From: Omnitrophica bacterium RIFOXYB12_FULL_50_7
GTDB taxonomy: Bacteria > Omnitrophota > Omnitrophia > Omnitrophales > Aquincolibacteriaceae
Assembly: GCA_001804345.1 (NCBI GenBank)
Contig: MHFU01000082.1
Location: 1-6,267 of the forward strand
Reading direction: 5' to 3'
Length of the DNA stretch: 6,267 nucleotides
Below, in pieces: positions 1 through 5,230 of this stretch (within the stretch, counting starts at the first letter, position 1; each line of letters opens with the position of its first letter). Under the pieces are notes generated by a model. The model saw only the letters and a program-made list of their open reading frames with translations, was not told the origin of the DNA and ran no database searches. A program made the translations under genes and the position numbers.

Positions 1-932
1 CTTCTGAAGATCCACCAGCACTGCGGCCTCTTAAACCCAAGATTTCAACACTAAACACGAAAGAACCATTATTTCTTAAAAATGGAAAAGCAGTTGGGGT
101 GACTAAGGAGTATTACAAAAGCGGAAAATTGAAATCAGAGGGCGTTTTCAGAGACGGGAAATTGGAAGGGCCTGTGAAGGAGTATTACGAGAACGGACAG
201 CTAAAGGTAGAAATGACTAGTAAGGATGGAGAACCAGAAGGAGCTAGTAAAGAGTATTACGCAAATGGAAAATTGAAAACAGAGGGGGCCGTGAAGGACA
301 GAAAGCCCGATGGTCCTTTTAAGACTAAATATAGAAACGGAAAAGTAAGGTCGGAAGGAGCACACAAGGACGGGAAGTTGGAAGGACCTCTGAAAGAGTA
401 CAGCGAAAATGGACAATTGGAAGCAGAGTCAGTTTTCAAGAACGGAGAGAAAGACGGGCTGTCTAAGGAGTATTACAAGAGCGGTCAATTAAAGATGGAA
501 CGGTCCTTCAAAGATGGAAAACCAATCGGACAGTCTCGGTCATATCACGAGAACGGAAAGCTGAGTACGGACTTAGTTTTCAAAGACGGCGAACTAGAGG
601 GAGAGCAAAAGTTTTATTTTGAAAGTGGAAAATTGAAGGCTGAGAGGTTTTTTGAAAAAGGAAAGCCCGAGGGCCAATCCAAGTATTATTACGAGAACGG
701 AAAATTAGCTCGTGACGCAACATTCAAGAACGGAGAGCTAGAGGGAGTTATTAAGGAATACTATGAGAATGGCCAATTAAGGGGCGAGGGAGTTTATAAG
801 GACGGAAAGCCTGCTGGATTCTATAAGGAATATCACGAAAACGGCCAATTAAAAGTAGATGGAGCACAAAAGAACGGAAAACCTGAGGGGCAGTTTAAGG
901 AGTATGACGAAAACGGAAAGTTAAAGCCGTGA
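1..932 (+). CDS. MORN-variant repeat protein (YwqK-like), 5' partial
   Basis: This is the C-terminal 309 residues of a protein built almost entirely of MORN-variant repeats (the MORN_2 / COG2849 YwqK type). The first complete codon is at position 3 and no stop occurs between there and the TGA at 930-932, so the gene starts upstream of the window. GTG at 99 is not a convincing start: repeat sequence (KNGKAVG) already lies before it, preceded by a Pro-rich stretch (SEDPPALRPLKPK) that could be a linker after an export signal. Twelve repeats of 24 residues follow, consensus KEYYENGQLKxEGxFKDGKxEG. The visible part has no Trp and no Cys and is rich in Lys, Glu and Gly. Such repeats form beta-hairpin stacks; some relatives are annotated as antitoxins of YwqJ-type toxins, but no toxin gene is seen here, so that role is not supported. 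The family is clear; the function is unknown. Confidence 0.88.
   Translation, partial: SEDPPALRPLKPKISTLNTKEPLFLKNGKAVGVTKEYYKSGKLKSEGVFRDGKLEGPVKEYYENGQLKVEMTSKDGEPEGASKEYYANGKLKTEGAVKDRKPDGPFKTKYRNGKVRSEGAHKDGKLEGPLKEYSENGQLEAESVFKNGEKDGLSKEYYKSGQLKMERSFKDGKPIGQSRSYHENGKLSTDLVFKDGELEGEQKFYFESGKLKAERFFEKGKPEGQSKYYYENGKLARDATFKNGELEGVIKEYYENGQLRGEGVYKDGKPAGFYKEYHENGQLKVDGAQKNGKPEGQFKEYDENGKLKP
105..929 (+). repeat. Twelve 24-residue (72-bp) coding repeats
   Basis: Units begin at 105 and then exactly every 72 bases (177, 249 and so on to 897). Each opens with a KEYY-like tetrapeptide and carries an NG or SG turn four residues later. The twelfth unit is cut to 11 residues by the stop codon. 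No insertion or deletion breaks the phase. The nucleotide sequences of the units differ considerably while the peptide pattern is kept, which points to old duplication under protein-level selection. Confidence 0.9.
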
Positions 933-1020
933 AGAAGTAATAATCTCATTCCCATCCGATTCAATCTAATCGACAGCAGGGTACAGTCATCCGTCTTTCT
1001 AGGATAAATCTCCCCACGCT

Positions 1021-1080
1021 AAATCTTACCCCTCCCCTAAGATTTGACGGGACATCTGTCTTGTTAACAGGTGTCCTTTC
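1021..1080 (+). terminator. Two tandem hairpins, possible terminator
   Basis: Hairpin one is a perfect 8-bp stem, AAATCTTA (1021-1028) with TAAGATTT (1038-1045), around a C-rich 9-base loop. Hairpin two pairs GGACATCTGT (1050-1059) with ACAGGTGTCC (1067-1076), 10 bp including one G-U pair, with a 7-base loop. Only CTTTC follows, so the U-tract expected of an intrinsic terminator is weak. They lie about 90 bases after the stop of the MORN-repeat gene and could end its transcript or protect the 3' end. Confidence 0.35.
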
Positions 1081-1362
1081 GGATTTCAGTATATTTCAAA
1101 ACGCTCCACCTCGTTTGCTTGAAGTAGGTTGCGGGAATTCATTTTCAGGACGAATTTGTTACAAGGGCAACTGGTGTCGGTTTGGTGTCTATTCTCGCTC
1201 AAGAACAGCTAATCATAGAGCTCCCAACCGGTTCGTTCAAGCTTGAGGTGGCTACGGAAAGCCCTAAATAGGGGGCTGACTTTTCTGAACCCAAGTGCAT
1301 TTTGGTCACGACTTTTCAGTAGGAATCATTCAAAACGGGTTTAAATTCGGCGTTGATTTTTC

Positions 1363-1391
1363 TTAACCCGATCGGGTGCCGTTCATAGAAT
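1363..1391 (+). promoter_or_regulatory. Candidate promoter in front of the 22-bp repeats
   Basis: TTAACC (1363-1368) and TAGAAT (1386-1391) are spaced by 17 bases and match the sigma-70 -35 and -10 hexamers at 4/6 and 5/6. The spacer contains most of the 12-bp palindrome ACCCGATCGGGT (1366-1377). The -10 lies inside the first 22-bp repeat, so a protein bound to the repeats would block this promoter. Transcription would start near 1398 and leave a leader of about 38 bases before the ATG at 1436. The call depends on consensus matching alone. Confidence 0.3.
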
Positions 1392-1446
1392 GTGAACAAA
1401 TCGTTCACAAATCATGAACAGAAAGTTCTTAAAACATGAACGATGA
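1381..1446. repeat. Three tandem 22-bp repeats with internal dyad (operator or iteron-like)
   Basis: Units are 1381-1402, 1403-1424 and 1425-1446, directly abutting. Positions identical in all three spell GTTCnnAnAnnnTGAAC. Each unit is itself an inverted repeat: GTTCA and TGAAC separated by 7 bases in units 1 and 2, and GTTCT/TGAAC in unit 3. The 22-base period is close to two helical turns, so bound dimers would sit on one face of the DNA. Across unit boundaries GAAC-N5-GTTC also appears twice. This is typical of an array of binding sites for a dimeric DNA-binding protein: the operator of an autoregulated gene, or Rep iterons. No regulator or Rep gene is visible nearby. Confidence 0.7.
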
Positions 1447-1525
1447 AGATGCCAAAAAAGCGTTAGAATCGGCAACAAAATTTATGCGACGCATGAAACA
1501 ACTTTTCGATGCGATTGCTTCCTGA
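1436..1525 (+). CDS. 29-codon ORF starting inside the third 22-bp repeat
   Basis: The ATG at 1436 is part of the third repeat (acATGAAC) and the frame runs 29 residues to TGA at 1523-1525, with an in-frame TAA just upstream (1430-1432). The peptide begins MNDEDAKKALESATK and has a basic Met/Arg/Lys/Phe-containing second half, which could form one amphipathic helix. No good Shine-Dalgarno site precedes it; AGAAAG at 1420-1425 is the closest. I do not recognise it. It may be a regulated micropeptide, the surviving start of a decayed gene controlled by the repeats, or chance. The main support is its position directly after a candidate promoter and operator array. Confidence 0.25.
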   Translation: MNDEDAKKALESATKFMRRMKQLFDAIAS

Positions 1526-1579
1526 ATCTTGTGACACAATCGGATCAAAACATTTCAGAACTTAAATCCGAATGCTTAA

Positions 1580-1611
1580 GTCTGCAGTCTCTGGTCTTCC
1601 GTCTGTAGTCT
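1580..1611. repeat. Short direct repeat GTCTGYAGTCT
   Basis: GTCTGCAGTCT (1580-1590) and GTCTGTAGTCT (1601-1611) differ at one base and are 21 bases apart. The second copy ends on the last base of the neighbouring minus-strand gene's stop codon. No function is evident; it looks like low-complexity intergenic sequence. Confidence 0.4.
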
Positions 1612-1619
1612 TACGGAAG
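1596..1619 (-). terminator. Hairpin over the stop codon of the minus-strand gene
   Basis: CTTCCGT (1596-1602) and ACGGAAG (1613-1619) form a perfect 7-bp stem around a 10-base loop. On the minus strand the stem begins in the last codons of the secreted-protein gene and encloses its TAA (1613-1611). No U-tract follows, so it may be a weak or factor-assisted terminator or a 3'-end stabiliser. Confidence 0.3.
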
Positions 1620-2600
1620 GTACGCCTGCAGGGAGACGTTCTGGATCCAGCCTTCCCATTGACCCCAGGTCTCTTGGTCCAACGTTGCGAAGCCTTTTGA
1701 GCTTCGGCTCCAGTTCATGAAGGTGTCGGCCCTTTTCCCATGATCCCATCTTTCGGCGAGGCCACGGTCCGGATTTCCGTCATCGCCATATCGCAATAGC
1801 GCGTGATAAACCAGCTCCGCCTTGGGCTCGTCCGCGATCTGTTTGTACTGGGTCCATGACAGTGATTTGGCCTTGCCCGTATCGAGGAAATATTCATAGA
1901 CCATGAGCTCCCGGGTGGTTTTCTTGCCTGCCGGCTGATAGATGATATCGAAAAGCTCTTTTTCCTTGGTTTTCTGATCCTTCAGATAATTGTAATCCAC
2001 GCGGTGGCGAATGGTCTTTCTGAAAAGAAGGGTATTGTCTCCGTCAAATTCTTCAATGACCGTTTGGTATTTTAATTCATCGCCTTCGTTCACGTTCTGA
2101 GTGAGGACGGTAGCGTGATGTCCGTTCGAATAAGTACGTTTACAGGAGGTTTCGCCTTCCGCTGCGCCGCTGCTTTGAGAGCATTGCTCCGAAACAAGCA
2201 TGGCCACTTCCTCGGCTTCCTCAAGGACCGTGCCTTGCAGGACCTCGAGCGTGACAGGTGCGGGGCTTGTATTGTTTATAGGCGGCGGTTCTGGCACCAT
2301 AACCGACGGAGCGGCTTCCGCAACGCCTCCTTCCGAGAGAGGCGAGCTTTCCATTAAAAAATTAATCGAGTCATTAGCGGCATAGAAATCCAGTGTTTGT
2401 GTCATGGCTTTTTCGGATACGGGATCCGTTGTTGCCGGGACGGTGGGCTGTGCCTGGTCATTTGCGGTTTCCCCGGGTTGAGTCTCGCCAGCCCGCGCTA
2501 AGGGGATGCTCAAGAGAGATATTAGAGAAATCAAAAGGAATAGATCGATGAGCCATTGCATGGAAAACGCCAGAATTAGACTTTTTTCTTTGCCGTTCAT
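1611..2600 (-). CDS. Secreted protein of unknown function
   Basis: The product has 329 residues. It begins with a charged stretch (KEK), a hydrophobic core (about residues 8-34) and a signal-peptidase-like site ARA|GE at 37/38, so it is probably exported. A low-complexity linker rich in Pro, Thr, Ser, Ala and Glu follows (about 38-130), with PEPPP near 104-107. The folded C-terminal half (about 155-329) is rich in Tyr, Trp, Lys and Asp, with motifs such as RYGDDGNPDRGLAERWDHGK. Two cysteines (140 and 153) flank the linker-domain boundary and could pair. The ATG at 2600 is supported by AGGA nine bases upstream; Met14 would also leave a usable signal peptide. The gene is divergent from the cyclic-di-GMP regulator across an AT-rich gap. 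I do not recognise the family with confidence; the last half loosely resembles domains I associate with secreted Omnitrophota proteins. Confidence 0.82.
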   Translation of the reverse strand: MNGKEKSLILAFSMQWLIDLFLLISLISLLSIPLARAGETQPGETANDQAQPTVPATTDPVSEKAMTQTLDFYAANDSINFLMESSPLSEGGVAEAAPSVMVPEPPPINNTSPAPVTLEVLQGTVLEEAEEVAMLVSEQCSQSSGAAEGETSCKRTYSNGHHATVLTQNVNEGDELKYQTVIEEFDGDNTLLFRKTIRHRVDYNYLKDQKTKEKELFDIIYQPAGKKTTRELMVYEYFLDTGKAKSLSWTQYKQIADEPKAELVYHALLRYGDDGNPDRGLAERWDHGKRADTFMNWSRSSKGFATLDQETWGQWEGWIQNVSLQAYLP

Positions 2601-2696
2601 TTCTAAGAGTCCTTTCTTTTTTTGCTATCTAAAGGAAACATAACACATACTTATTTAAAATAATAGGGTACTATGTGAGAAAGGCACTAAAAACAT

Positions 2697-2710
2697 ATAG
2701 TAATTACTAT
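2697..2710. repeat. Perfect 14-bp palindrome ATAGTAATTACTAT
   Basis: The two halves are exact reverse complements with no spacer. It lies about 97 bases upstream of the leftward gene's start and about 110 bases before the -35 box of the rightward gene. It could be a dimeric regulator site, though short palindromes are more likely by chance in AT-rich DNA. Confidence 0.4.
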
Positions 2711-2781
2711 CATATATATCAATATATAGCGCTACTAAGTACGTTTTTGCCAAAGTAAGCACTATTAAGACTAAATAGTAA

Positions 2782-2796
2782 ATATTTTTAAAATAT
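2782..2796. repeat. 15-bp palindrome ATATTTT-T-AAAATAT
   Basis: This is a perfect dyad around one central T, located 21 bases upstream of the rightward -35 box. Its position would suit an activator or a nucleoid protein. The all-AT composition makes a chance origin possible. Confidence 0.35.
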
Positions 2797-2817
2797 GCCT
2801 TTATATCCTTGAATGGT

Positions 2818-2845
2818 TTGATTAATTTGATTAATGTGCTATAAT
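2818..2845 (+). promoter_or_regulatory. Sigma-70-type extended -10 promoter of the REC-PAS-GGDEF-EAL gene
   Basis: TTGATT (2818-2823) and a perfect TATAAT (2840-2845) are spaced by 16 bases, and TG at 2837-2838 adds the extended -10 motif. Transcription would start near 2852 and give a leader of about 65 bases before ATG 2917. The -35 lies in a tandem 9-bp repeat (TTTGATTAA, 2817-2834), so a second TTGATT sits too close to the -10 to serve as an alternative. Confidence 0.75.
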
Positions 2846-2902
2846 CAGAGTTGGATGATGGAATGTAATAGATTGATTTATTGCTATAAAAAGACAACTC
2901 TG
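2846..2902. repeat. 8-bp inverted repeat CAGAGTTG / CAACTCTG flanking the leader
   Basis: CAGAGTTG (2846-2853) directly follows the -10 box, and its exact complement CAACTCTG (2895-2902) directly precedes the Shine-Dalgarno site; 41 bases separate them. If transcription starts near 2852 the left arm is largely not in the RNA, so a DNA operator pair is more plausible than an RNA stem. Chance is possible. Confidence 0.3.
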
Positions 2903-2907
2903 TGAGG
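2903..2907 (+). promoter_or_regulatory. Ribosome binding site that sets the regulator start at 2917
   Basis: TGAGG is followed by nine bases (CG and seven T) and then ATG at 2917. The in-frame GTG at 2902 would overlap this site and has no Shine-Dalgarno sequence of its own, so the ATG is preferred. Confidence 0.65.
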
Positions 2908-2916
2908 CGTTTTTTT

Positions 2917-5070
2917 ATGGATAAAAAGGTGTTTAAAGTCCTGGTCATTGAAGATGACCCGAACTACTTCGTCCTGGTGAGTGAGCGCTTGTCCCAAAAC
3001 CGGGACCCTTCCTTCGAACTTATACGCAGCAAACATATGCAATCGGGTCTCGAGCGTCTTGGGGAAGGGGGCATCGATGTGGTGCTTCTGGATCTAATGC
3101 TCCCAGACAGCGCGGGACTTGATAGTTTTCTTTCAGTCCATAAAGCGTTCCCTACGGTCCCGATCATTATTCTCACCGCGGTCGATGATGATGATCTTGC
3201 CGCGCAATCAATCGCTTGGGGGGCTCAGGACTATTTGACCAAGGGGAGTTTTGATCGTGAACTTTTGGTCAAAAGCATCTGTTATGCCATCAGCCGCAAT
3301 CAAGGCCAGGCCCAGCTTCAAAAGTATTATCAGGAGAACGAGCGTTCCAAGCGGACGCTTCAGGACCGGGATGAAAGGTTTCGGAGTCTCGTTTCGAATA
3401 TCCCGGGTGCGGTTTATCGTTACACCCTGTCGGCGCCAAGGGAATGGAAAATGGAGTTTATCAGTGATGTTATCAAGGACATCTCCGGTCTTCCGGCCAG
3501 TGAGTTCATGGAGAGGGGCATTGCCGCTTATTTTGAAAAAATCCTGCCTCAAGACCTTCCGCTGCTTCAGGACGCGTTTGAGAAGGCGGTGCGGGAAGGG
3601 GCTATGTTCAGCGTGGATTATCGTGTTCGCCATGTTAAAGGGGATTTTCGATGGGTTCATGATAATGGGCGTGCTGTCCGGGATGGGGAGGGCAAGGTCA
3701 TTCACGTGGACGGCGTTATCTCCGACGTTACGGAGCGGACCAAAGAAAAGGAACGTTTCAACCAGCTGGTCTATTATGATGCGCTGACAAATTTGCCGAA
3801 CCGGGAACTTTTTGTCGACCGTCTGGATCAGGCGATCCAGCAGGTTCGTCGCAAAAAGGAGACCGGAGCGGTGTTGGCTCTGGATCTGGACCATTTCAAA
3901 CGCATTAACGACACGTTGGGGCATCCCATCGGAGATCAATTGATCAAGGCGGTCTCCGTGCGGCTTCAGAAGGTGCTTTTTGATTCTGATACCGTAACGC
4001 GCATCGGGGGAGGTGCTTTCATAGTCCTGTTACCGCGGGTGGCGAAGGCCGAAGACGCGGAGAACGTGGCCAATAAGCTTCTGACGGCTTTTAAGTCGCC
4101 CTTCCTTATCAATGAGCATGAACTTTTCACAAGTTGCAGTATCGGGATTGCGCTTTTCCCTAACGACGGAGAAACGAGCGATATCCTGATCAAGAACGCC
4201 GATGCGGCCATGCATATCTCCAAAGAGAAGGGCAAAGACCGGTTCCAGCTTTTTTCCTCCTCGATCGCGAACAATAGCTTTGAGAGGCTCGTTCTCGAGA
4301 ATAGTCTTCGTCGTGCCCTGGAACGCAAGGAGTTCCGGCTTTATTATCAGCCCCAGTTGGATCTTCGTACCGGGAAAACGATCGGAGCTGAGGCGTTGAT
4401 CCGCTGGCAGCATCCGGATCTCGGCTTCATTCCTCCGATGGAATTCATCCCGATCGCGGAGGAGACGGGGCTTATCCATCCGATCGGGGAATGGGTCCTG
4501 AAGACAGCTTGTGAGCAGAAGAAACTTTGGGACCAGCAGGGTTTCAAATCTTTCCGAATTTCCGTGAATCTTTCGGCTCGTCAATTTCATTACGCCAACC
4601 TGGTGGACATGGTCGGGGACACCATCCGCAAAAGCGGCATCGATCCTAAGGATCTGGATCTTGAACTAACGGAAAGCACGATCATGGATCGCTTGGAAGA
4701 AACCACATTGACCTTGCGCCGGCTCAAAAATATGGGGACGCATATTTCGATCGACGATTTTGGGACCGGGTATTCCTCTCTGATGTATTTGAAGACATTT
4801 CCAATCGATACCATCAAGATCGACAAGTCGTTTGTGGACGATGTGACCACCGATCCCGATGATCAAGCCATCACCCAGGCTATCATTTCCATGGCGCACA
4901 GTTTAAAGCTGGATGTTGTTGCGGAAGGGGTGGAGACCAAGGAGCAGCTCGAGCTCTTAAGGTCTCAGAGCTGCGATATCATTCAAGGCTATCTTTTCAG
5001 CAAACCTATCCCGGTCGATGACATCGTGCCGTTTCTCCTAAGTGACGTCGCCAAAAAGATTCTCGCCTGA
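2917..5070 (+). CDS. REC-PAS-GGDEF(degenerate)-EAL response regulator, likely c-di-GMP phosphodiesterase
   Basis: The product has 717 residues, is cytoplasmic and has no membrane segment. An N-terminal receiver domain (about 5-120) has the acidic pair D13/D14, phospho-acceptor D59, T87 and K109. A helical linker leads to a PAS domain with its PAC end (about 152-275), then a GGDEF domain (about 285-440) and an EAL domain (about 465-710). The GGDEF signature is G364-G-G-A-F368 (4006-4020), so the metal-binding and catalytic acidic positions are lost, and the usual RxxD inhibitory site reads FDSD. The EAL domain keeps E492 (EAL), N551, E583, D613/D614, K634, E670 and Q690. Known family members of this type hydrolyse c-di-GMP, and in some, such as Caulobacter PdeA, a dead GGDEF domain binds GTP and activates the EAL domain; that this happens here is inference. 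No partner histidine kinase is in the window. Confidence 0.95.
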   Translation: MDKKVFKVLVIEDDPNYFVLVSERLSQNRDPSFELIRSKHMQSGLERLGEGGIDVVLLDLMLPDSAGLDSFLSVHKAFPTVPIIILTAVDDDDLAAQSIAWGAQDYLTKGSFDRELLVKSICYAISRNQGQAQLQKYYQENERSKRTLQDRDERFRSLVSNIPGAVYRYTLSAPREWKMEFISDVIKDISGLPASEFMERGIAAYFEKILPQDLPLLQDAFEKAVREGAMFSVDYRVRHVKGDFRWVHDNGRAVRDGEGKVIHVDGVISDVTERTKEKERFNQLVYYDALTNLPNRELFVDRLDQAIQQVRRKKETGAVLALDLDHFKRINDTLGHPIGDQLIKAVSVRLQKVLFDSDTVTRIGGGAFIVLLPRVAKAEDAENVANKLLTAFKSPFLINEHELFTSCSIGIALFPNDGETSDILIKNADAAMHISKEKGKDRFQLFSSSIANNSFERLVLENSLRRALERKEFRLYYQPQLDLRTGKTIGAEALIRWQHPDLGFIPPMEFIPIAEETGLIHPIGEWVLKTACEQKKLWDQQGFKSFRISVNLSARQFHYANLVDMVGDTIRKSGIDPKDLDLELTESTIMDRLEETTLTLRRLKNMGTHISIDDFGTGYSSLMYLKTFPIDTIKIDKSFVDDVTTDPDDQAITQAIISMAHSLKLDVVAEGVETKEQLELLRSQSCDIIQGYLFSKPIPVDDIVPFLLSDVAKKILA

Positions 5071-5230
5071 GAAACGGTACAAGTCCATGGTGTATAGGCA
5101 GACCCGCCCATAGTCCCGCATTTTTCAAAGTACCAAGTACTTTATACTTTGTGCGGCGTATTGAGTTTCATCAAGAAAAGCTGCCATGGGACCGATAACT
5201 ATAGCTGCAGAATTCTAATGGAAAAGGACT
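5071..5230. other. Gap between the regulator and the glycosidase
   Basis: The gap is 160 bases and contains a hairpin at 5116-5156. TATACT (5143-5148) resembles a -10 box but has no -35 partner, so I see no convincing promoter. Co-transcription of the two genes is possible but unproven. A 12-residue ORF from ATG 5218 overlaps the start of the next gene in another frame and has no Shine-Dalgarno site. Confidence 0.4.
5116..5156 (+). repeat. Bulged hairpin after the regulator gene
   Basis: Two arms nest: CCGCA (5116-5120) with TGCGG (5152-5156), and CAAAGTA (5126-5132) with TACTTTG (5145-5151). Five T bases bulge on the left side, and the loop is 12 bases. An internal AAAGTA/TACTTT alternative pairs 5127-5132 with 5138-5143. 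No U-tract follows. It may be a weak transcript end, a processing site or a small dispersed repeat. Confidence 0.4.

Larger units (their letters stand above)
933..1435. other. Intergenic region, mostly non-coding, possible decayed gene
   Basis: No convincing intact gene is seen. From the left it holds about 90 bases with only a small dyad (CGATT/AATCG, 957-972), then two hairpins (1021-1076). Next come two overlapping protein-like stretches in different frames: 1061-1246 contains LLEVGCGN, which resembles the SAM-binding motif of methyltransferases, while 1128-1271 in the next frame gives a 47-codon open stretch with no good start. A weak hairpin (AGCCC/GGGCT, 1260-1277) followed by GACTTTTCT overlaps the end of the second stretch. 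A palindrome ACCCGATCGGGT lies at 1366-1377. The region reads best as intergenic sequence with possible gene remnants, plus control elements for the repeat array to its right. Confidence 0.5.
2601..2916. other. AT-rich divergent intergenic region
   Basis: This stretch separates the start of the leftward secreted-protein gene from the start of the rightward regulator and is clearly richer in A and T than the genes on either side. It holds the Shine-Dalgarno site of the left gene (AGGA, minus strand, 2613-2610), two perfect palindromes (2697-2710 and 2782-2796), an imperfect dyad ACTATT/AATAGT (2761-2779), a 9-bp tandem repeat TTTGATTAA (2817-2834) and the promoter of the right gene. I could not find a convincing promoter for the left gene, though weak -10-like hexamers such as TATTAT occur on the minus strand. 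Confidence 0.7.

Noticed and set aside
201..439. Minus-strand frames opposite the MORN repeats
   Set aside because: Their repetitive Phe/Ser-rich translations simply mirror the repeat array on the plus strand.
1394..1428. LexA (SOS) box
   Set aside because: GAAC and GTTC are separated by five bases at unit boundaries, whereas the Gram-positive LexA box has four, and the alphaproteobacterial type is a direct repeat; no SOS gene follows.
1381..1446. CRISPR array
   Set aside because: The 22-bp units abut with no spacers, have internal dyads and only partial identity; no cas gene is present.
1040..1480. Integron attC site or cassette array
   Set aside because: GTTA-type words occur, but I found no paired RYYYAAC/GTTRRRY ends with the expected imperfect stem and no integrase.
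1529..1539. TTGTGACACAA as a CRP/FNR-type site
   Set aside because: The half-sites are separated by one base instead of the spacing these regulators need, and no promoter follows.
2852..2916. c-di-GMP riboswitch in the regulator leader
   Set aside because: The leader is only about 65 bases and lacks the conserved GEMM core and stem arrangement.
2902..2916. GTG 2902 as the regulator start
   Set aside because: It overlaps the TGAGG ribosome site that serves ATG 2917 and has none of its own; the receiver domain begins normally from the ATG.
2655..2948. 97-codon minus-strand frame with a hydrophobic translation
   Set aside because: It starts inside the regulator gene, crosses its promoter and lies in AT-rich DNA, which gives Ile/Tyr/Leu-rich translations by composition alone.
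3208..4590. Minus-strand frames of 243 and 186 codons within the regulator gene
   Set aside because: The plus strand encodes continuous REC, PAS, GGDEF and EAL domains across this span; the antisense frames have no recognisable motifs.
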